A DNA stretch of 21,188 nucleotides from Dehalococcoidia bacterium UBA2979. Its GTDB lineage: Bacteria; Chloroflexota; Dehalococcoidia; UBA2979. The stretch lies in the NCBI GenBank assembly GCA_002348225.1, contig DEAP01000004.1, forward strand, positions 1 to 21,188, in the 5' to 3' direction. The translations under genes were made by a program, and so were the position numbers. The notes beneath the pieces are model-generated. The model worked only from the letters and a program-made list of their open reading frames with translations. It searched no databases and had not been told where the DNA came from. Shown piece after piece: positions 14,268 to 21,188 of the stretch. Position 1 is the first letter of the stretch; every line of letters begins with the position of its first letter.

Positions 14268-15595
14268 TTGCACTCAAAGTTATTCGTGAAAATACGGAAA
14301 AAGTTCGTGCAGTCATGAAAACACGAGGGGCGAATATCGATCTAGACCAGATCATTGAGCTTGATCACAACAGAAGAAACCTTTTAGTGACTGTCGAATC
14401 TGCGAGAGCGAATCGCCGAGAAGCAGGTAAGCAAATCGGTCAGGCAAAATCAGACGAGGAAAGACAGAGATTAATCGAGGCGCAGCGAAACGATGCTGGC
14501 GAGCTAGATCAATTAGAGAAAGGTCTTCGAGAGATCGAGACTGAGTTAGATCAGCGCTTGCTCGAGATCCCAAATTTGACGCATCCGGATCTACCCGAAG
14601 GTGGTGAAGAAGATGCTCTGATCGTGCTCGATGGAGACGGTTCTACGAACACGGAAAGGAAATTCAGCCCAAAGCTGAGGTTAGATGAATACGACGAACC
14701 TCACTCACAAGCTGGGAAACCTCATTGGGAGATAGCAGAAGAGCATGGATACATTGACTTCGAAAGAGGCAGCAAGGTCTCTGGGTCACCCTTCTATATG
14801 CTGAGGGGTGATGGCGCTAGACTGCAGCGAGCGTTAATAAATTGGATGCTTGATCTTCATCTTCGCCAGGGCTACGAAGAGGTCTATCCACCGTTCCTAG
14901 TCCGTGAGGAACCACTAATCGGAACTGGTCAACTACCGAAATTTGCAAATACTCTATTTGAGATCAAGGATTCTGATCTATGGTTGGTCCCCACCGCCGA
15001 AGTGCCAGTCACCAATATGTACCGCGAGGAAATTTTCGAAATCGAAGAATTACCGGTCAAACACTCCGCATATACTGCCTGTTTCCGACATGAACAGTTC
15101 AGTGCAGGTCGACAGGTTAGAGGAATAAAAAGAGGCTATCAATTCGACAAAGTTGAAATGGTTATTTTTACGACTGAGGATCAGTCGTGGGAGACTTTGG
15201 ACACACTACTTGAGAATGCGCTAGATGTCGTCCGTCAATTAGGACTGAAATACCGGGTACTACAACTCGCGACTAAAGATACTGGTTTCTCATCAGCGAT
15301 GACATATGACATTGAAGTTTGGTCGGCCGGTAGTGGGGAATGGTTGGAGGTCTCGTCTGTCTCGAACTTTACCGATTTTCAAGCCCGCCGGGCAGGATTG
15401 CGATACCGAACTGTGGATAACGTAATAAAACATGCTCACACTTTAAATGGATCCGGACTAGGTATTCCTAGAACTTTCGCAGCCTTGCTCGAACAAAACA
15501 GCAACGATAGCGGAAACATGCTTGTACCGGAGGTACTAAGGCCATACCTTGGAGGTCAGGAATTTCTTGAACCACCATTAAAGGTTGAGAGATAA
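14264..15595 (+). CDS. serS: seryl-tRNA synthetase
   Basis: A 443-residue class IIa seryl-tRNA synthetase. The N-terminal tRNA-binding antiparallel coiled coil spans about 25-105 (RNLLVTVESARANRREAGKQ, then the Glu-rich return helix), with the ALKVIRENTEKVR start typical of the family. The TAEVPVTNMYREE element binds serine. Motif 2 is FRHEQFSAGRQVRGIKRGYQFDKVEM near 273-298 and motif 3 is GSGLGIPRTFAALLEQN near 395-411. Motif 2 usually reads FRxEAGSAGRDTRGLxRxHQF, so this protein is somewhat diverged (EQFSAGRQVRG, GYQF), but catalytic arginines are retained. It overlaps the Nudix gene by four bases and is followed 28 bases later by tRNA-Ser(UGA), its own substrate. Confidence 0.96.
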   Translation: MIALKVIRENTEKVRAVMKTRGANIDLDQIIELDHNRRNLLVTVESARANRREAGKQIGQAKSDEERQRLIEAQRNDAGELDQLEKGLREIETELDQRLLEIPNLTHPDLPEGGEEDALIVLDGDGSTNTERKFSPKLRLDEYDEPHSQAGKPHWEIAEEHGYIDFERGSKVSGSPFYMLRGDGARLQRALINWMLDLHLRQGYEEVYPPFLVREEPLIGTGQLPKFANTLFEIKDSDLWLVPTAEVPVTNMYREEIFEIEELPVKHSAYTACFRHEQFSAGRQVRGIKRGYQFDKVEMVIFTTEDQSWETLDTLLENALDVVRQLGLKYRVLQLATKDTGFSSAMTYDIEVWSAGSGEWLEVSSVSNFTDFQARRAGLRYRTVDNVIKHAHTLNGSGLGIPRTFAALLEQNSNDSGNMLVPEVLRPYLGGQEFLEPPLKVER

Positions 15596-15623
15596 TCCGC
15601 CGGCTGAAAAGCTAACTACTATA

Positions 15624-15715
15624 GGAGGGGTGCCGGAGTGGTTGAACGGAACGGTCTTGAAAACCGTCGCTCGCGGATTCGCGAGCCGTGGGTTCGAATC
15701 CCACCCCCTCCGCCA
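15624..15715 (+). tRNA. tRNA-Ser(TGA)
   Basis: A 92-nt class II tRNA with encoded CCA. The acceptor GGAGGGG pairs with CCCCTCC, followed by discriminator G and CCA at 713-715 of the 15-kb block. The anticodon stem ACGGT/ACCGT encloses CTTGAAA, giving anticodon TGA (reads UCN, mainly UCA). A long variable arm, GCTCGCG GATT CGCGAGC, is the serine identity element. The T arm is GTGGGTTCGAATCCCAC. A36-A37-A38 is present, the usual recognition context for MiaA/MiaB modification of A37. Confidence 0.98.
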
Positions 15716-15757
15716 AATATAGACGTAAAGCGAGTTCTGAAAGCCCGAGTAATTTAG

Positions 15758-16276
15758 ATGACATCTGTACTGGTTATCGGAGATACCCATATCCATTCTT
15801 GGGACAGTGACATACACCCGTCACTTAAGACACTACTTAGCGAAGCAGACATTGCAGTACATTGCGGAGATTGGGTCAGCTTTGACGCGGTCGAAGGTTT
15901 CCAAAGAGATACAAATCAAAGCATATTTGTATCAGGAAACTCGGATCCACCAGACCTACGCCAAGCCATCCCCTATGTGGACATTCTTGAAGTACACGGC
16001 ATACGGATTGGTATTACTCATCCGGCCTGGGCTGGTCCCGAGCCTGAACTTGGGGAACTACTAGATGATTTCCCTGAAGCACAATTCGGGAAATTAGATG
16101 TCATTTGCTACGGTCACACTCACGTTCCTGAGATTACAACTCACCGTGATGTCACCTTTATAAATGGTGGGCAAGGATACCCATCATTATTCGTGCCAGG
16201 TACCTATGCGTATATCAACGTTGAGGATACCGGAGAATTTACCGCTACCACTCACGAATTTGCACCGGGGCTTTAG
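15758..16276 (+). CDS. YfcE/MJ0936-type metallophosphoesterase
   Basis: A 172-residue calcineurin-like phosphoesterase of the small YfcE/MJ0936 family, which hydrolyses phosphodiesters with two metal ions. The ligands are in place: GDTH (Asp9, His11), CGD (Asp38), GNSD (Asn61), TH (His88) and GHTH (His120, His122). The family's closing NPGS motif is replaced by INGGQGYPS, and the usual HG of the fourth motif reads HPAWAG; these could change metal-site or substrate geometry. The ATG at 15758 lies 42 bases after tRNA-Ser(UGA); no clear ribosome-binding site precedes it. It lies between two tRNA-Ser genes, suggesting shared transcription. Its substrate is unknown. Confidence 0.88.
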   Translation: MTSVLVIGDTHIHSWDSDIHPSLKTLLSEADIAVHCGDWVSFDAVEGFQRDTNQSIFVSGNSDPPDLRQAIPYVDILEVHGIRIGITHPAWAGPEPELGELLDDFPEAQFGKLDVICYGHTHVPEITTHRDVTFINGGQGYPSLFVPGTYAYINVEDTGEFTATTHEFAPGL

Positions 16277-16335
16277 GCATTTCCAAAGACACTCAATTAA
16301 TTCCTGCGCTAGCATATAGATTCGATTCTTTAATA

Positions 16336-16428
16336 GGAGGGGTCGCATAGAGGCCTAGTGCGGGCGCCTGCTAAGCGCTTGTCCGGTTTATTTCCGGACC
16401 GTGGGTTCGAATCCCACCCCCTCCGCCA
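16336..16428 (+). tRNA. tRNA-Ser(GCT)
   Basis: A 93-nt class II tRNA with encoded CCA. It shares the acceptor (GGAGGGG/CCCCTCC) and T arm of the other serine tRNA. The anticodon stem GGCGC/GCGCT (one G-U pair) encloses CTGCTAA, giving anticodon GCT, which reads AGC and AGU. The variable arm GTCCGG TTTATTT CCGGAC is the long serine type. It lies 59 bases after the phosphoesterase gene and 47 bases before miaB. Confidence 0.98.
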
Positions 16429-16475
16429 TAGAACATTACTTGTAGCAAAGGATTTTAAGTAAACTAAGACACATC

Positions 16476-17810
16476 ATGCAAAAATTTCATATCAGTACTC
16501 TCGGTTGCCAAATGAACCAAGCAGACTCGCTCAAACTCAGTGCAGGACTTGAAGCTCTAGGCTGGCAAACTGCTGAAAATGAGAGAGATAGTTCTCTCGT
16601 TGTCATTAACACCTGTTCGGTTAGACAACATGCCGAAGACAGAGCCTACTCACACCTCGGCAGACTGAGGAAACAAAAAGAATCAGGCTTGAAAATCCAG
16701 ATCGCTGTTATGGGTTGCATGGTCGGCCCAAAGACTGACGAATTGTCAAAAAGATTTCCTTATGTTGATGCCTGGGCGAGACCTCAGGAATTCGATCCTA
16801 TTCTGCAACTTGCAGAATCCATTTCAGAAGCTCCTGAGGGTGAATTGGGAATACTGTCGTCAATTTTGAATAGAGACATAAGTAGAACTTATGCTCGGCC
16901 AGAGGGTGTATCAGCCTTCATTCCTGTGGTGCATGGTTGTGATAAATTCTGTACTTACTGCATAGTTCCCTTAAGACGTGGACGCGAACGGTCACGCAGC
17001 GTAGAAGACATAATGCACGAAATCAAATGGCTCGCCGACCGGGACATAAAAGAAGTTACTCTGCTAGGTCAGACAGTAGAGGCCTATGGGCATGATCTTC
17101 CTGACTCTCCGACGTTGGCAACTCTTTTCGAGGAAATCGAAAATATTAATGGAATTAAACGTGTCCGCTTTCTCACCTCTTATCCAAAAGATATGACTGA
17201 TGAAATAATTTCTTCTGTAGCTCAATCCAGTAAAGTCTGCGAGCATTTCAATATACCGGTCCAGTCAGGGTCCAACTCCATGCTAGGTAGGATGCGTCGA
17301 GGATATATGGTGGAGGATTTCGAAAACAGAGTGGAAAAAATCCGAACATTGATGCCTAATGCCTCAATCGCCACCGATGTGATAGTCGGATGCCCTGGCG
17401 AGACTCAGTCAGAATTTCAGGAAACAGTGGATCTCCTTGAGAAAATAAACTTCAATACCATTCACGTAGCCGCGTATTCGCCACGACCAGGAACATATGC
17501 TGACCGGAAAATGGATGATGATATCCCCAAGGAAATCAAGAAAGAACGGCTCCAAATTATTGAGGCGATTCACGCAGAATCCAGTGGAAATATAAATAGT
17601 CTAGTTGTGGGAAATCAGGTAGAAGTGTTGGTGGAAACTCTTGCTGGACATCAAGGGATGGGAAGGACACGGGGTGGTGTGATAGTTCATTTCTCACCCA
17701 ACGGAGAAAAAATAGCTGCCGGTGAATTAGTCTTAGTTGAGATAACAAGTGCGACCGCATGGTCCTTAAAAGGTCATGTGGCTAATACGCTTTCGCTTGC
17801 AGTAGTCTAG
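16476..17810 (+). CDS. miaB: tRNA-2-methylthio-N6-dimethylallyladenosine synthase MiaB
   Basis: A 444-residue radical-SAM methylthiotransferase that adds the 2-methylthio group to i6A37 of tRNAs reading UNN codons. The N-terminal domain has three cysteines for the auxiliary cluster (Cys11, Cys47, Cys81, in LGCQMNQ, NTCSVR and MGCM). The radical-SAM CxxxCxxC is CDKFCTYC at 155-162. LTSYPKDM, IPVQSGSNSMLGRMRRGY and TDVIVGCPGET are family landmarks. A TRAM RNA-binding domain ends the protein (about 370-440). The common LLGQNVNSYG reads LLGQTVEAYG here. No strong ribosome-binding site is adjacent to the ATG at 16476. It follows tRNA-Ser(GCU); tRNA-Ser(UGA) upstream is an expected substrate. Confidence 0.95.
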   Translation: MQKFHISTLGCQMNQADSLKLSAGLEALGWQTAENERDSSLVVINTCSVRQHAEDRAYSHLGRLRKQKESGLKIQIAVMGCMVGPKTDELSKRFPYVDAWARPQEFDPILQLAESISEAPEGELGILSSILNRDISRTYARPEGVSAFIPVVHGCDKFCTYCIVPLRRGRERSRSVEDIMHEIKWLADRDIKEVTLLGQTVEAYGHDLPDSPTLATLFEEIENINGIKRVRFLTSYPKDMTDEIISSVAQSSKVCEHFNIPVQSGSNSMLGRMRRGYMVEDFENRVEKIRTLMPNASIATDVIVGCPGETQSEFQETVDLLEKINFNTIHVAAYSPRPGTYADRKMDDDIPKEIKKERLQIIEAIHAESSGNINSLVVGNQVEVLVETLAGHQGMGRTRGGVIVHFSPNGEKIAAGELVLVEITSATAWSLKGHVANTLSLAVV

Positions 17811-17843
17811 TGATGACGCAGTAATAAGCACGTTCGTTAATTC

Positions 17844-17856
17844 TTGCAATATTCAA
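17844..17856. promoter_or_regulatory. imperfect palindrome upstream of the NrtR-like gene
   Basis: TTGCAATATTCAA is symmetric except for one C/C mismatch pair, and lies 35 bases before the ATG of the NrtR-like regulator. It could be an autoregulatory operator, but AT-rich palindromes of this quality also occur by chance. Confidence 0.2.
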
Positions 17857-17890
17857 TGGAAATCAGTTATCAATCAGGTACAGCGTAGTG

Positions 17891-18544
17891 ATGTCCACAC
17901 TAGAAGAACATCTATCAGAAGACGTAGCGGTGATTCTTGTAATCATTGGTATCGTCGACGGTAAACCACACGTATTACTTGTTCATCGGTCGGCCACCCC
18001 ACAAGAAGGAAAATTCGCTCTCCCCGGCGGAAAATGGAAACGGACAGAATCCTTAGAGTCGAGTGCTCTGCAAAAATTGGTCCAAGAGACAGGCATAGAA
18101 AATCTATACCTAGAACAACTTTTTACAACAACTGGTCTCGATCAAAATACCCCATCCATAGCGGTGGCCTATTTCGCGCTTGCTGATTCCAATAGTGTCC
18201 AATTAAGAAATGAAGAAGAATGGCGTCCAGGATGGTTCGCAGTTGAAAGTCTCCCAGAGTTGGCATTCGATAACAATCTTGTTATTGCACAAGCTATGAG
18301 TCGGATAGGGGCGAAGCTACAGTATTCAAATATTGCCTACAGTTTGTTGCCTGATGAGTTCACTCTTCGGCAATTGCAAGACGTATACGAGGCGATTGAT
18401 ACCCAACCCATCGACAGGAGGAACTTCCGGAAAAAAATGTTAGCTAGTGGCTTAATAGAAGCGACGGGTAAAATAAGGCGTGATGGTGCTCACAGACCGG
18501 CACAACTATACCGATTCACCTCTCGTGAAGCCATACTAATCTAG
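17891..18544 (+). CDS. NrtR-like Nudix/winged-helix transcriptional regulator
   Basis: A 217-residue protein with an N-terminal Nudix domain (about 1-140) and a C-terminal winged helix (about 150-215). The C-terminal part (LLPDEFTLRQLQDVYEAI, RRNFRKKMLASGLIE, RRDGAHRPAQLYRF) closely follows the NrtR pattern of FTLxELQxVYEA and RNFRRK with the RPAxLYRF wing. NrtR proteins bind ADP-ribose or similar effectors and repress NAD- or sugar-metabolism genes. The Nudix box (about 46-69) is decayed: RE is QK and the first E of EE is Q, so hydrolysis is unlikely and sensing is favoured. I chose the ATG at 17891 over an adjacent GTG at 17888. It lies 89 bases before sucC on the same strand. Regulation of sucCD or of itself is inference. 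Confidence 0.85.
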   Translation: MSTLEEHLSEDVAVILVIIGIVDGKPHVLLVHRSATPQEGKFALPGGKWKRTESLESSALQKLVQETGIENLYLEQLFTTTGLDQNTPSIAVAYFALADSNSVQLRNEEEWRPGWFAVESLPELAFDNNLVIAQAMSRIGAKLQYSNIAYSLLPDEFTLRQLQDVYEAIDTQPIDRRNFRKKMLASGLIEATGKIRRDGAHRPAQLYRFTSREAILI

Positions 18545-18633
18545 CCCAGTTCTACTAGGTCTAGACATCAACGGTACTGATGCTACGCTCGTCTTTGAGT
18601 AAACAGGACACTGAAATTTTAGGCGGACAAAAA

Positions 18634-19794
18634 ATGAAACTTCATGAATACCAGGCCAAAGAACTCCTCGCTGAATATGGCGTCCCAGTCCCAGCAGGGA
18701 GCATAGCAACGACTCCAGAGGAAGCAGCAGAGGCCGCAGCTGGCATAGGCGGTGCTGTCGTGGTTAAAGCTCAGGCTCATACGGGTGCACGGGGCAAAGC
18801 AGGCGGCGTCAAAGTCGCTAATTCAGCGGAGGAAGCTGGCACAATCGCACAAGAAATACTAGGCATGAATCTCGTCACAAATCAAACGGGACCAAGTGGT
18901 CTCCCGGTTAACTCTGTACTTATCGAAGAAGCGATTGAAATCGATCGCGAGCTATATTTATCAGTAGCAATAGATGGCTCAGCAGCCATGCCAGTAATAA
19001 TCGCGTCTCAAGAAGGTGGCATGGATATAGAAGAGGTGGCTGCACAAAGGCCTGAGGCGATACTCAGGGAGTACATCGATCCGGCGGCGGGTTTTCAAGG
19101 ATTCCAAGCACGTGCACTCGCGTTCGGATTAGGACTCACTGGCGATCTCAACCGGCCAGCTACGAGCCTGATTGAATCTCTGGCGAAAGCATTCATGGAA
19201 AGTGATGGTTCCATCGCTGAGATAAATCCAGTAGTTGTTACGAAAGACGGAAGACTGCTTGCAGCTGATGCAAAATTCTCCATCGATGATTCGGCGATGT
19301 TTAGACAAAAATCACTTGACGAAAAACGTGACAGGACGCAAGAAGCGGAAAAGGAGCTTGAGGCTCAGGACGCTGGTATCCAGAACTACATTAAATTGGA
19401 CGGTAATATCGGCTGTCTCGTCAATGGAGCCGGTCTCGCAATGTCTACACTGGACGCCATTAAGATGGCTGGCGGAGATGCCGCAAACTTCCTTGATATC
19501 GGAACTGCAAATTCCCCTGAAGCCGTGGTCTCAGCTCTTCGTATTATTGGGACTGATCCTGACGTAGAAGCTGTTCTGGTAAATATTTTCGGCGGTCTTG
19601 CTCGGACGGATATAATCGCTCAGGGTGTCATCGATGCAAAAAATCAAGGACTTATTCCTCAGCCTACGGTAATTAGACTTGCCGGCTCAAACGTGAACGA
19701 AGGTAATGAGCTACTGGACAAATCAGGCCTCGAACTAGTGCGAGCGGACGGATTCGCACAGGCCGCCCAGGCTGCGGTCGACGCAATTTCCTAA
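18634..19794 (+). CDS. sucC: succinate-CoA ligase (ADP-forming) subunit beta
   Basis: A 386-residue beta subunit of normal family length. With the alpha subunit it interconverts succinyl-CoA and succinate while making ATP or GTP in the TCA cycle. The start MKLHEYQAKELL is canonical. The ATP-grasp region has VVVKAQAHTGARGKAGGVK near 41-59. YIKLDGNIGCLVNGAGLAM, near 253-271, and ANFLDIG are family signatures, and FGGLARTDIIAQG follows. I chose the ATG at 18634, with AGGCGGA just upstream; in-frame codons further upstream give no family sequence. It is 40 bases before sucD and the two form a clear operon. Confidence 0.95.
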   Translation: MKLHEYQAKELLAEYGVPVPAGSIATTPEEAAEAAAGIGGAVVVKAQAHTGARGKAGGVKVANSAEEAGTIAQEILGMNLVTNQTGPSGLPVNSVLIEEAIEIDRELYLSVAIDGSAAMPVIIASQEGGMDIEEVAAQRPEAILREYIDPAAGFQGFQARALAFGLGLTGDLNRPATSLIESLAKAFMESDGSIAEINPVVVTKDGRLLAADAKFSIDDSAMFRQKSLDEKRDRTQEAEKELEAQDAGIQNYIKLDGNIGCLVNGAGLAMSTLDAIKMAGGDAANFLDIGTANSPEAVVSALRIIGTDPDVEAVLVNIFGGLARTDIIAQGVIDAKNQGLIPQPTVIRLAGSNVNEGNELLDKSGLELVRADGFAQAAQAAVDAIS

Positions 19795-19834
19795 GCCTCA
19801 AAGATAAACAACATAGAAATTAATGGAGTAATAA

Positions 19835-20716
19835 ATGAGTCTATTGTTAGATGAAAACAGCAAAGTCGTGATTCAAGGATTTGGGTCCGCTGGTCAAAGA
19901 GAGGCAATTATTTGCCGGGATTACGGTACATCTGTAGTAGCTGGCGTCACACCTGGTAAAGGTGGACAGGAAATTGAAGGTTTCCCAATACGAAATACTG
20001 TACAGGAAGCAGTTGATGAATTTAATGCCAATGTATCACTGATATTCGTACCTGCACCCTTCGCTGCCGATGCAATCCTCGAAGCTGTAGGTGCACAAAT
20101 CCCAGTAATAATCTGTATCACAGAAAATATACCAGTCCTAGACATGATGAGAGTAAAACGGGTTCTGACTACGTCCGATTCTATTCTCATCGGGCCAAAC
20201 TGCCCAGGTGTGATCAATGTTGGGGCCCACGCACGTGCTGGCATCATGCCAGTCGACGTATACACTGAGGGTAACGTAGGCGTTATATCACGTTCAGGGA
20301 CCTTGGTATATGAAGCTGTTGACCAACTGACTAAAGTCGGTGTAGGGCAATCAGGCTCGATTGGAGTGGGTGGAGACCCAATTATTGGTACCAACCAAGC
20401 TCAGGCCTTAGCTCTGCTAGAGGATGACCCAAATACTGCGGCAGTCGTATTAATTGGAGAAATTGGTGGGACTGCCGAGCAAGAGGCTGCTGAGTTTATA
20501 AAAACCATGAGCAAGCCAGTTGTAGCGTTTATTGCGGGTGCGACGGCGCCACCGGGACGAAGAATGGGGCACGCTGGAGCAATAATTGCGGGAGCTGCAG
20601 GTACAGCCGAAGCTAAACAAAGTGCACTCCGTGAAGCAGGAGCTCACGTTGTTGAAAACCCAGGAGATATTGGGAGCACTATGCTCAATGTTCTGAAGAA
20701 TCAGGGATTGGCATAA
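19835..20716 (+). CDS. sucD: succinate-CoA ligase (ADP-forming) subunit alpha
   Basis: A 293-residue alpha subunit, carrying the CoA-binding fold and the phosphohistidine. GRRMGHAGAI places the active-site histidine at 246, the same number as in Escherichia coli. Other signatures are YGTSVVAGVTPGKGG (30-44), GPNCPGVINVG (120-130), SRSGTLVYEAVDQ and IGEIGGTAE. The N-terminal CoA loop is unusual: the common GITGKQGSFH-type motif is GFGSAGQREA here, one residue shorter and lacking its SFH. A related acyl-CoA ligase specificity (for example malate) cannot be excluded, but succinate is the default given the canonical partner. GGAG lies six bases before the ATG. Confidence 0.93.
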   Translation: MSLLLDENSKVVIQGFGSAGQREAIICRDYGTSVVAGVTPGKGGQEIEGFPIRNTVQEAVDEFNANVSLIFVPAPFAADAILEAVGAQIPVIICITENIPVLDMMRVKRVLTTSDSILIGPNCPGVINVGAHARAGIMPVDVYTEGNVGVISRSGTLVYEAVDQLTKVGVGQSGSIGVGGDPIIGTNQAQALALLEDDPNTAAVVLIGEIGGTAEQEAAEFIKTMSKPVVAFIAGATAPPGRRMGHAGAIIAGAAGTAEAKQSALREAGAHVVENPGDIGSTMLNVLKNQGLA

Positions 20717-20799
20717 ATATAGGTGGATTTCATCTCTTGATGGAGCTACTATCCATCGCATAGGAATTGAGAAGTCTGATTTTTGGAGTTACATAACAA

Positions 20800-21188
20800 G
20801 TGACATTCGTAATCACACAGCCGTGTATAGACACAATGGATCGAGCATGTGTGGAGGTCTGTCCAGTCGACTGCATCCACTTTGAAGAGGGCAGTGACAA
20901 GATGCTCTTCATCGATCCTGCAGAATGTATTGACTGCGGTGCTTGCCAACCAGCCTGTCCCGTGAGCGCCATCTTCCCAGAGGGAGATGTCCCTGACGAT
21001 CAATCACACTTTATCGATCTCAACGCCTTATGGTTCTCTGATGCACCTGCTGCTCGGGCTCAGGTCGGTGGAGGAGACGCAGCAGCAGCACCTGCCGCCG
21101 CTCCCGCTGATACCGCCCCAGCACCTGCTGCTGAAGACTCAGCAACATCTGCACCAGAAGCAACTGAGGATACAACTGACACTCCAGT
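20800..21188 (+). CDS. 7Fe-type ferredoxin with Ala/Pro-rich C-terminal tail, 3' end outside window
   Basis: A reading frame starting at GTG 20800 encodes a FdxA-type ferredoxin and stays open to the window end (129 codons). Eight cysteines follow the 7Fe pattern: Cys9, Cys17, Cys21 (in CVEVCP) and Cys25, then Cys43, Cys46, Cys49 and Cys53 (CIDCGACQPACP). This matches the 8-16-20-24 and 39-42-45-49 spacing of Azotobacter ferredoxin I with four extra residues between halves, consistent with one [3Fe-4S] and one [4Fe-4S] cluster. After the core (to about 80, FIDLNALWFSD) comes an Ala/Pro/Thr/Glu-rich tail of at least 40 residues, unusual for this family. GGAG lies 11 bases before the GTG, which is long. 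It lies 83 bases after sucD. The redox partner is unknown. Confidence 0.88.
   Translation, partial: MTFVITQPCIDTMDRACVEVCPVDCIHFEEGSDKMLFIDPAECIDCGACQPACPVSAIFPEGDVPDDQSHFIDLNALWFSDAPAARAQVGGGDAAAAPAAAPADTAPAPAAEDSATSAPEATEDTTDTP

Noticed and set aside
20739..20757. Hairpin after sucD as terminator (GATGGA/TCCATC)
   Set aside because: The stem is six base pairs with no T-tract downstream, so it is not a convincing terminator.

Overview
The window reads as a dense bacterial chromosome segment of moderate GC, with no mobile elements, phage genes or CRISPR array. The gene content fits a marine or aquatic Chloroflexota bacterium of the Dehalococcoidia/SAR202 type: a type III CoA-transferase/racemase next to an MFE-2-like SDR, rsmD-coaD with a coiled-coil partner, greA-lysS, and a NrtR-like regulator beside sucCD. 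This placement is inference from gene content and style; no marker phylogeny was run.

Positions 1-6322 hold short transcription units on alternating strands. They are a truncated tRNA-Ala(GGC) (-), an alpha-methylacyl-CoA racemase (+), a convergent MFE-2-type hydroxyacyl-CoA dehydrogenase (-), a divergent fluoride channel crcB (+), a membrane-anchored ankyrin protein (+), a 57-codon two-helix membrane protein started by TTG (-), and leuS (+). The racemase and dehydrogenase share a bidirectional terminator. Two convergent pairs have stop codons that overlap on opposite strands. A perfect 17-bp palindrome lies between the small membrane gene and leuS.

Positions 6319-10337 are a minus-strand operon: a large membrane-anchored extracellular protein (GH18-like core, PKD-like domain, Thr/Pro stalk), then rsmD, coaD and a coiled-coil protein. 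The large protein appears to start at an ATT codon behind a perfect Shine-Dalgarno sequence, 41 codons upstream of the first TTG.

Positions 10553-21188 are all on the plus strand. First comes greA-lysS-SRPBCC-HAD-Nudix-serS, tightly spaced and partly overlapping. Then come tRNA-Ser(UGA), a YfcE-type phosphoesterase, tRNA-Ser(GCU) and miaB, so serine tRNA charging, two serine tRNAs and an anticodon-loop modifier are clustered. A NrtR-like Nudix/winged-helix regulator with a decayed Nudix box follows, then sucC-sucD and a 7Fe-type ferredoxin with an Ala/Pro-rich tail that runs off the window.

Most genes are housekeeping. The points most worth a second look are the GreA tip lacking both canonical catalytic acids, the ATT-started GH18-like surface protein, the hidden small membrane protein and nearby palindrome, the NrtR-like protein before sucCD, and the tailed ferredoxin. 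I did not find a clear multi-gene undescribed system.
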